A DNA stretch of 64,000 nt from Sceloporus undulatus (Eukaryota; Chordata; Lepidosauria; Squamata; Phrynosomatidae). The position numbers were made by a program, and so were the translations under genes. Below, piece by piece: positions 55,841 through 64,000 of this stretch. Each line of letters starts with the position of its first letter. Position 1 is the stretch's first letter. The stretch is taken from NCBI RefSeq assembly GCF_019175285.1, contig NC_056527.1:120034893-120098892 (forward strand). The letters are read 5' to 3'. The notes beneath the pieces are model-generated. The model searched no databases and was not told the DNA's origin. It saw nothing but the letters and a program-made list of their open reading frames with translations.

Positions 55841-56829
55841 CCTCAAAGGGCACTGTGGCTTCCAGACTCATGTCTCCACTGTTGTGTTAGTGATACAGGA
55901 CTATTACAGTGCGATCCTTGTCACACGTTGCCTTGTGTCCAGGGGAAAGTATTCCTGAGCTGGAGCAGGCCATATTGCGCCTTCAATCACTCTGGAAATG
56001 GTGACAGGACTTTCAGACAACATTTGCGCCACGCCAGATACATTCCCTGGGATTTTGACTATCTTTTAAAAGTGGTGCTTCAATAGGTTTCCGCTGTGAT
56101 TAGAACACAAAGTGCTCTGCGGACACACACACACACACACATCTTCGCACATAGGCTGCTCTATAAATCCACCTAAGATTGACTTATTCCATTCCCCGTT
56201 TTTTACATCCTGGGCTTTAAATTCTGACAGAGCTAGATAGTGCTGCACAGAGTTGGTTTTATTGAGTACTTTAGTTCTTACATCGGAGTTGCTGATTTAA
56301 AAAATGCGTGAAGCCGGAGGCGGCATAAAGTCCTGAAGACTGAAGAGTACATCCCTGCCATGGCTGGAAAAGTCCCCAATGAGCATCTTTAATCTGGTTT
56401 TCCTGGGGTTGTGCATGGTGCACCATCTGCCACAGAGAGAGGCTGCTGGACCCCAAGTCTTCTGCAAGGCACTTGAGGAAGAAAGGCTCCTTGTTCTGCC
56501 CCCCTGCCAGGCCATGTTGGTTGGGCTTTCCCTCCAGCACTGGCCCCAGAACCTGACAGGAGTCCACCAGCAGCTCTGTCCGTGGCCACAGGCTTCCTCA
56601 AACAACCCCCGGTCCCCCTTTCCAGGGTCCAGGGAAGCTGGAAGTGGGGCTCCTCCCCACATGCTGAGGCTTGTGGTCTGTGGTTCTTCTTGCTCTTTCT
56701 TCAGCCAATGGGGCAGGTGTGAAGTGTGGGGGCATCTTGTCGTGCCCTGGCAAACACCTCCTCCCCCTGAGAAGCGCTCGGATCACGGGCTGCCGGCACA
56801 TGCGTTTCTATCAAATCCCCATGAGAACG
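55841..56829. other. Gene-free; (AC)n at 56123-56140
   Basis: No gene recognised. A small AT-rich patch occurs at about 56210-56310. Confidence 0.5.
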
Positions 56830-57260
56830 GCTAATGTACTTCCTCCGGGCTTTTCAAGGAAGGATGCCTTTCATTACTTTGGCAAAGTTCTGAGGAGTCA
56901 TTCAAACATTATTAAGCCTTCTGGGAGGCACTGCTGGCAAAGATATGCCTCTCATTTCTCCCGTCTGGAGCGAGGACCTTGCCAGACGGCAGTGTTGTTA
57001 AAGGGCCTCTCCTTGGCTACTATGGGGAATCAAGGCATGGCTGCAACACCTCTGCTCCTGCCCCCCATTGACCCCATTTGTTACTTTTGGGTGGCACAGT
57101 CCAGCACAGTGTTGCAGAACGGGGGCACTATGCCCTCTGAACCTGGGTCACACAGCTGTGCGAGGTTTTATGCTCAGCACTTCTAAAATTTGACATTTTA
57201 ATAGGAACCCCCCTGCTATCATTTCTTGGCAGGAATGAATGAAATTGGCAGGATGGGACC
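56830..57260. promoter_or_regulatory. AT-rich patches, weak candidate conserved elements
   Basis: Around 56870-56960 (TTTCATTACTTTGGC, AAACATTATTAAGCC) and 57160-57250 (AAATTTGACATTTTAATAGG). Unique; no coding support. Confidence 0.25.
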
Positions 57261-57859
57261 ATTCAACCTTTGGAGGGATCAAGCCTGTTGCGCTTTGGCT
57301 TCGCTGATGGCGCTTTCTGCAAGAGCAGCCTTTGGCATTCTGATGTTTCCAAATCCCACCTTTTCATGGGTTGGTTCAGTGGGCAACTGTTATGAAAACC
57401 AAACATAGGAATACTCTCCCCCTTTGGATCTGGGCCCTAGAGACACCAGAAATGCAAAGGGGGGGGCGGTGGAGGGGGGCCGCCGGAAGCCAGATTTGCA
57501 CAGCATCACTTCTGCTCTCGGGAGCCATCCATTAAAGCATCAGGCTCAGCTTCCAATTTCCTGGCTTCACGGAGCATGAGCCAATATGAGCCAATCTGAG
57601 ACAGCCCCAACTCTTTGTACTGAAAAGAATCACTGAATTAAAGTGGCACACGGATTCACGAAGGATGAAAGCGTTGTGCCGATGTTGAATCAGTTTAAGA
57701 CTTCGTCCCAACAGTCAAGTGAAGCTTTCCAGCAACAGGGAGGAAAGTATCTTTGAATGCTGGCAGACCAAAGAGTTCCTTAAAAGCTTAAGGGAATAGG
57801 CGTTGGCTGTTCTTACTTGCTGTCAGGTTAGCTTTGGTGACCCTCTGAAGGGGAGCCCC

Positions 57860-57884
57860 GATTCTGGGAGGAATTCGGGATACA

Positions 57885-57921
<37 letters not shown>

Positions 57922-57922
57922 T
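57860..57922 (+). mobile_element. L2-type 3' tip with (AAT)n
   Basis: TTCTGGGAGGAATTCGGGAT then ACAAAT(AAT)n at 57885-57922, the last bases of an L2-type element. Confidence 0.55.
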
Positions 57923-59799
57923 TCACCCAATGGCCTGCTCAGGTCTTGCAAATCCAAGGCAGCGGCCATTGTGGCTTCCTTGACGACGTCTGTCCACCTG
58001 CCCTGGGCCTCCTCTCTTCTCCTTCTTCTTCCACTTTGCCAAGCATTATTGTCGCATGATACCTCCAAAGTGTAATAGCCTGAGCTGACTCAATTGCTGA
58101 ATGGTGAGCAAGGTGTAGGTAAATCCAGGTCATTCAATAGGTCTACTCTAATGAGGACTAGCAGCATGATATGCATAGAAATCCCAGCTGATGGATGCAT
58201 GGGATCCATTGCCCAGATCCTGAAAAAGAGGACTTTGGGATGAGCAGAAGGAGGACTCTTGTTGGGTAAAGAGGTTTCTGATGAACCCACAGATAAGAGG
58301 ACAATAGTCCTGTGAAGGGTTGTATTTATTCTTTGTAAAGGTTGGTTTCGTTTCTAGTTGAAATTGGTAAATCATAGAAATGATGGTTTGCCCCAGATTC
58401 GCGCACTGAGCTCCCCATCAGCCAGGAGAAGTCATTTTTAATGGGGAATATATCAAAGCGATAAATTCCTGCCAACTGCATTGCAATGTACTGTAATAGC
58501 ATAATACGTCTTCTGTTCAGTCTTTTGTATGTGAGGCTTTGCCCTGCATTCCTGTGAATGCATTTATGGATCAAGACGCTCCTTCCTTGGTGCCAGGCCT
58601 GCGACTTCTCATCTTCCCAATCTTGGGGATAAAGGGCAGAAGGACGCAGCAGCTCTCACTGGAATCCTGTGCAGAAGCCACTGCTTCCAGAACATGAAAC
58701 AGGGTTTCTGCACAAACCTTACATTCTGTTTTGTTTTGTTTGTTTTTGCGGAAAGAGCATGTGGACCTTTGTGCAGAATTCCCTAGAACACTTCATGGTG
58801 CGCAAGTGCCAGGAGAAATGGCACAGAAACAGTCCTTGTCTTCTGCAGTGGGGAAAAACTACAGGAATTGCTGGTCCTCACCTGTGAGGAGGGCATAGAC
58901 AAGCATTTGAACCCCTGTCCAGAACGTACGACACACTTCACGGCTGCCAGTGCCATCGGACGCACGCTTCTTGCACACTTGCGCAGCCCTGAGTGGAGAA
59001 AGTGTGCCAAAGTGTGCCTCTGTGTTTGTGCGTGAGAAAGAGAGAGACGCAGGGAGGGGAAGGGAGAGAAAGCAGATTACATGTTGAATGGGAATAAAAT
59101 GAGACAAGATTGCTGAGTGTTGGTGGAAAGAAAGATGCTTTTGCGCCACATGGATGCTTTCTCTGGGGATCGGCTGCTGTTTTGGACATTGCATTTATCA
59201 CCGTCTCTGTCTGGATATCTGTACACAGCAAAAACAAACAAGTAAGGGAAAAGCCAAACTTCTCCTCCAAGTTAAAGGAAAAGGCAGCCCTTTTGCACCA
59301 TCCTGGCACAAAGTCAGCCTCTGGAGCTTTTAAGGAGGGCCAAACCTCCTTCTCCAGAGAACTGTAGAAAGCACTTCTTGTTCCTTTGACAGTCAGAGAG
59401 CTAAGCTTTAAGAGGGACGTTTTCATATAGTCCTTTATGCAGCATGTTTTCATGTTCAAAGGGTGGGGAGGGTGCGGTGATACAAGCCTTTCAGACCTTT
59501 ACAATGCTCAGTTAGTGCAGATGTGCGAAAGCAACAAATCTTCTTGCCAAAAGTCTGCTTTGCTGGGTACAAAACTCTCTCGGAGAAGCTTCCTTTTGGC
59601 CTATATCTCAGGGAGAACTTTGAACCCAGGGAAACTGACTTTTGGCAAGAGGATTTATTGCTATCACACATCCACACTAACTGGCCACCGTAAAGGTCTG
59701 AGAGACTTGTATCATCTGATGCAGAAAATTCAGGCTAAGGGTCATCATTGGCCTCCTTCTGGGTCCTGCTGCTTTCCATCCTGCTCCCACAACTATGTA
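57923..59799. other. Gene-free unique sequence
   Basis: No gene recognised. The AT-richer part at 58080-58600 may hold constrained non-coding sequence, but without clear borders. Confidence 0.45.
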
Positions 59800-59965
59800 C
59801 ATATGCGTTCTACCCTGACATCTGTAAGCATCCAAGGAAGTGGGTTTATATACTCATGAAAGCTCATGCTAAAACAAAAAACAGTTAGTCTTTATGGTGC
59901 TGCCGCATTCCTTTTCCCCCTCTCCTCCCTTCCTCCTCTTATGCTGCAAGAGACTAACATGGCTA
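59800..59965 (+). mobile_element. Old reptile retroelement 3' piece
   Basis: CATCCAAGGAAGTGGGT...CATGAAAGCTCATGCTAAAA, CAGTTAGTCTTTATGGTGCT and AAGAGACTAACATGGCTACT follow the widespread reptile wording GAAAGCTTATGC...GTTAGTCT..AAGGTGC...AGACTAACACGGCTAC. Confidence 0.65.
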
Positions 59966-60339
59966 CTTCGTGGAAAGCAATTACTTTTTGAAACGGCCTA
60001 ACCATAACGGAATGAAAGTTTGGCCAAGCCCTCTGAGACCTCCGAGTAGCCCATTAGCTGCATTTACTCAGAGGCAAGGCTGAGGTGGGGACCATTAATC
60101 TTGGCCTGCCAAAGCCTCCCTCAAAAGCCACGGAGGCCATAAATCAAAGAGCCCTCGGAGAGGAGAGGGGCTGCCATCCTCCGATGCGGAGGACGGGGCC
60201 TGGGCCTGGCATGGGCAGTGAAAGGCGGCCAGAGGGAAGGCGGCCAGCCAGGCCTTTATCTCCCTAAAAACACACAAACAGCTGCCTGTTGCCCGCAGAG
60301 GCTGCCGGACTGCGATGCGCGATTAGGCTTTTCCCTTCC

Positions 60340-60500
60340 TTGAGAAAAGGAGAAACCCAAAGCTGTTTACTGCCTCAGCAGATAAGTCTAGCCTTTAAGA
60401 GGAGATACAGTTTGAGGTTTGTACATTTAATAGACTTTTTTGTGCATGTGATAACAAATCTTATTGAAAAATTGACACAGAGACCAAATCAAACCACATG
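60340..60500. promoter_or_regulatory. AT-rich island, candidate conserved non-coding element
   Basis: CAGATAAGTCTAGCC, GTACATTTAATAGACTTTTT, GTGATAACAAATCTTATTG: GATA-type and TAAT cores in unique sequence. Confidence 0.3.
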
Positions 60501-62189
60501 CGCGACTGGCTGCCTGGCACTGTCTCCAGGGAGCTCAAAGGCAGGAAAGGGGCAAAGGAAACCCAAGAGTTGCAAGGGAAGATCTTGGGGGGCTGGGTTC
60601 AGAAAGCCCCCGCCTCCCCTTTTCTCTGGAAGAGAGAGGAATGGCCCTTTCCCTCCCCAGTTTTTGACCCCTTTCCTTACTCAGAATGGGCAAAAAGTGG
60701 TTCCAGCAGTTAAGACGCTGTTTACCCAGAGAGGAGGCCAGTCCATGCACTGCCTTAGCATCCCCACCTTCCCTTGCAGAAGCCCTTGGAGGTGTTTGCC
60801 TGCTGCAGCCCAGGGCCAAATCCCACCATGGCCCCCTCCCTTGTTCCATCCGTCTGTTCCTCCCTTGGGGGGGGCTCCCATTGGGGTCCAAAAGAACACC
60901 TTAGTGCTGGATGGCTTGATGGAGCATCTAGGAGCGCACATGGTTGCACCTCTTTCTCCCACACGGTGTGGAGATGAGGCATGCTGGACTAGGACTCCTC
61001 TCGAGGGGCAAGATTCGAGTCCTTGCTCAGCCATAGAAACCCATTGGGTGACTGCTACTGCGCCATTCTCTGTTTGCTTGTTAGGTAACAGTGTGTGTCC
61101 CCAAATCCCCTTCCTTCCTTCCTTCCTTCCTTCCTTCCTTCCTTCCTTTTTTCCTTCCCTCCCTGTCTCTCTTTTAGTCTTCTGTCCATACTCCGCAATC
61201 AGCAAGGTTGTCAGTAACCTTTAAATGTCATTTCCAAATGCAAGGCCCAGCCAACTGGGGAGGAAAGAGAGCAACTGGAGTCAATGGTGCATCCATTCCT
61301 TGGCAGGACATGCCACCCTGCTCAGCCCCAAAGCCCAGCGCAGTCTCTCTCCATTTGGCTCCAGGGCATCTCCGTCTGTCCGCCTGTCCGTCCGTCCTCC
61401 AGGATGTTCCTCAGCGCTTCAGCACCTGGCCTCTATGTGGAGAACAAGGGCCGTGTACCCTGGAGGTATGAGCCCACGTACCTTCGCGCTCTCTCTGGTT
61501 CATTTGCTTCGATTTGCACACATGCACACACAGCGCATTAGCCATGAGGCCATGCAACCAAGCTGGTGAGGTTTCCACATGGGAGCGCATGTGTCCCGGG
61601 TGGCTGGATTGGAGATACTGCAACCGGGTGGGCACTCTGCCTGGCATGGCGAAGGCCAGAAAAAGGCTGAGATGGCGGCATCTCAGCAGAGGCAGCCCTG
61701 AGGTACTGGCCTGCTCTAGCAGCTGCTCACGGCTCCCAATTCTGTGGGATTGTGACTCCACTCCAGGTTTTTTGCAAGATGTCACCAGATTGCTGGACCT
61801 ATTAAGGAAAAGAGTTCCTCACTCTGGAGAGATCCTCTGAGGCCTGAACTAGATTCTCTGCCCCACCAACAAGAGATCCCCCAGTGGCCACCGCTCTGCT
61901 CTGGAGAAGCCGCTCTCCACCCCAAAATGAGAAAACCCAGAACAAAGAAGAGGATGAGGAAATCCTTGGAAGATGAGGATGAGTCGGAGGGAGAGGTCAC
62001 CCAGCAGTCTGGAAGCGTTCAGTAAAAGCAATGCAGCATCCTCACGGAAAGCCCTTCCTCCAGAAGCCTCCAGTCCTAAAAAGCCCCTTGGAGGAGCCTT
62101 TGCCTGTTGATAGAAGGACAGCCACTCTGGGCCTCCTGGGAAGGGAGAGCCAGATTTAGGGGCTGCCACTGAGAAGTCCCTGCGTCTAA
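60501..62189. other. Gene-free; (CCTT)n at 61109-61163
   Basis: The 311-codon open frame at 60289-61224 (+) runs through the microsatellite, has no domain signature and is not called a gene. Confidence 0.5.
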
Positions 62190-62720
62190 TGAAAGAGAAA
62201 GCTGGATAGTTTGTTGCTGGATTGCTATGCGTAGAGTTAAATTTTGCTTAGCCCAAAGCACTCCCTGCTCTGATTAATGGACAACTAATTCTACAAACAG
62301 AGTCAAATGATCAGACCCCCCTCACCTCTTGCCAACAATAAGAAAACAGGAATAAACTGAGCCCCGTTGGTCTTTCTGTTCTTCGTCTGAGAAGGGAGAC
62401 CTGCTGTAAGTCTGTCCCTCTGTGCAGTTGCCCACCTGAGCATCGCAGGCTTATGGCAGCGGAGGCGAAGTGGAGCTGGCAGATTTATGAGCCCCTTTTC
62501 CCCATGAGCTTCTGCCACCATCCCTTCTTCTTTGCCCAGAACAAAAGCAAGGTGATTAAAAGTTAATATCAGATCATGGCTGGAAGCAGTAAGCCGGCTG
62601 TAATAACTTGGATGTGGGGATATTAAGGGCGGTGCAATTATAATTCGGCAGTAATCGAGGGAGAATGAGTGCCTGGCCAGGTTTGTGCTAATGTTGTGTT
62701 TTACATCTCACCCACCCTTT
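62190..62720. promoter_or_regulatory. AT-rich islands, candidate conserved non-coding elements
   Basis: 62190-62310 (GAGTTAAATTTTGC, CTGATTAATGGACAACTAAT) and 62540-62720 (GGTGATTAAAAGTTAATATC, GCTGTAATAACTTGG, GTGCAATTATAATTCGGC, CAGTAATCGAGG). The second is dense in TAAT cores. Confidence 0.35.
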
Positions 62721-63236
62721 GGGATCCCTGGGCACCAGCCGCCTCTTTGGCAGCCCACTGGGGCCTTTTAAGCAAAGGTGGGCAGGGGACCCCCTCCCAA
62801 AGTAAGGGAAGAGGAAGACTCCTCACATTTGGGACAGACTCAGGCACAGTGATGCCAAGGTGGACAGAAGCCAACCGTGGGATGCACACACACATGCCTC
62901 GTTCTCTGGCACAACAGTGGTGGTGGTGATGATGCCCCAGGTGTATCTCATGGTCCTGCCCCCTCAAAGAAGTCCGAAGTGGCCCCCTGGCTGGCTCCAT
63001 TTAGGGGGATACAGCCCATGTTGAGTCCCAGGGATGGAAAAGTGGCCCCCACATTCCCTTGCTGACCCACCGGTGGGCATTTCCTGCCCTTGCCCCCAGT
63101 AGTGGTCCATGCTATCCATCTCTGGGAGCTCCATGACCCTGGAAACCAGTATGCCAATGGGAGTTCCTGGAGAGCCAAGGAAGTCCCAATGAGCTGGCCA
63201 GGGCGCTGTCCCTTTAAGGCTCTCCAGCTGGTGGGA

Positions 63237-63340
63237 AGGGGTGGGGCCTGTCCAGGGGGAGGAGTTCTGGGCCAGCCCTATAAAGGGAGGCCTCAGTGCA
63301 GGTCCAGCCAGTGGCTGTGGAGGAGTGCATGACTCATGGA
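63237..63340 (+). promoter_or_regulatory. Possible core promoter (TATA, GC box, AP-1)
   Basis: GC-box-like GGGGTGGGGCC (about 63238-63248), TATAAAG (63279-63285) and a perfect AP-1 site TGACTCA (63330-63336). The first ATG (63336) opens only 24 codons. It could be a real start site or part of an unrecognised repeat; no exon is supported. Confidence 0.25.
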
Positions 63341-63639
63341 AACCCCTGGACAGAAATACGTGGAAGGTGGCTGCTATGCCCCATCTGTCATAGGTCTCCC
63401 ACTGCGATAGGTCAAGATCTGTATTATTAGGGTGGCAAGGTGGCCTTCCTTCTCCGCCAAGCCCTGGCTGTGGTTATTGCCAGGTCTTGGAGGGCAGGGG
63501 TGCCTCGCCTTCTTGGTTTCCCATCAGTCATCCACAGAGGCCTCCTCCTTTGCCCTCGCAGCTCTTGCCCCAGAACTCGATTCCAGAGCTGGCCTTAATG
63601 CAATCCCCTAAAGGTTACTCTTGAACCGCATCAGGAGAG

Positions 63640-63880
63640 GCTGACTCCAAGCTCCAGTCACTGCTTCAGATCTGTTTGGGTTGTTTTGATTCAGGGATTG
63701 TTTGATCTGCTGGAATCTCAAACGTCTTGCAGAACCCCAAAGGCATTTCGAGGTGATCCTGGCTGTTTTTCAGGAGCTGGAGATTATTAAACAGGATGCT
63801 GCTGCTGATAATGGAAACCCATTGAGTTCAGTGGTGTTTCCTCTGAAGCAAACTGCTGAACATATGGCCTCTTAAAACCG
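63640..63880. promoter_or_regulatory. Candidate conserved non-coding element
   Basis: TTGTTTTGATTCAGGGATTG, GGAGATTATTAAACAGG and CTGATAATGGAAACCCATTG in unique, moderately AT-rich sequence near the window end. Confidence 0.25.
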
Positions 63881-64000
63881 AGAGCCCTTTCTCCTCCAAC
63901 TCCTGCCTCAGTTTTCCTGACTTTTGAGCAAATTCTGTTTCTTGCTGGATCTCTCCAAAGCAAAAGGCAGGATGGAGGCTCCAGACGCACGATGGGAAGT

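Noticed and set aside
60289-61224. 311-codon open frame on plus
   Set aside because: No domain or family wording, runs through a (CCTT)n microsatellite, and begins in an AT-rich island; treated as chance.
12906-64000. Search for further IL-1 family genes (IL1RN, IL36-type)
   Set aside because: No frame carries the FES..FP.WFI.TS-type signature other than IL1B itself.
1-64000. CRISPR arrays, bacterial operons, riboswitches
   Set aside because: The sequence is vertebrate; no regularly spaced repeat-spacer arrays or such elements are present.

Overview
The window is nuclear DNA from a vertebrate, most likely a squamate reptile (lizard). Three spliced genes lie in the first 13 kb in the amniote order NT5DC4, CKAP2L, IL1B. 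The repeats are a squamate-type mixture: L2-clade LINEs with (TAA)n/(CAA)n 3' tails, CR1 LINE pieces, tRNA-derived and CORE/MIR-like SINEs, palindromic MITEs whose arms read like ...GGAATTCTGGGAGTTG..., and a Tigger-like MITE. The gene part is GC-rich with long C/G runs. Chicken IL1B is on a microchromosome, and this sequence would fit one too (inference).

Layout. 1-1877 (+): last exons of NT5DC4, a paralogue of cytosolic 5'-nucleotidase II; a poly(A) signal lies at 2753. 2884-7042 (-): CKAP2L, a mitotic spindle protein, eight coding exons, convergent with NT5DC4. Its CpG-rich promoter at about 7043-7200 carries CCAAT and TTCGAA (CHR-like) motifs. 7585-11777 (-): IL1B, six coding exons giving an intact 273-residue interleukin-1 beta, with an AU-rich 3' UTR at about 7336-7406 and a predicted non-coding first exon and TATA-like promoter at about 12738-12905. 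Splice sites and reading phases were followed exon by exon. IL1B is clean, whereas CKAP2L exon 5 and the first NT5DC4 exons lack single bases relative to their families (assembly error or decay).

From about 12.9 kb to 64 kb I recognise no host protein-coding gene. This stretch holds: a near-complete but dead L2-type LINE (about 27997-32200, -) interrupted by another L2 3' end, which is itself split by a Tigger-like MITE; further L2 and CR1 fragments; a tRNA SINE at 48932 with target duplications; a solo LTR at 52911-53443 with perfect 5-bp target duplications; a degenerate telomere-like patch at 45218; many microsatellites; and a series of AT-rich, TAAT-rich islands in otherwise GC-rich unique sequence that look like conserved non-coding elements. 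In mammals the IL1 cluster leads on to PSD4 and PAX8, so the desert could be a regulatory landscape for a developmental gene outside the window; this cannot be proved from the sequence alone.

No new multi-gene system is visible. The points most worth following are: the AU-rich 3' UTR and promoter architecture of reptile IL1B and its lack of a caspase-1-type site; the MITE that fills CKAP2L intron 1; the CKAP2L GC-AG intron; the nested LINE/MITE complex; a hammerhead-ribozyme-like motif at 51113-51154; and the island-rich desert.
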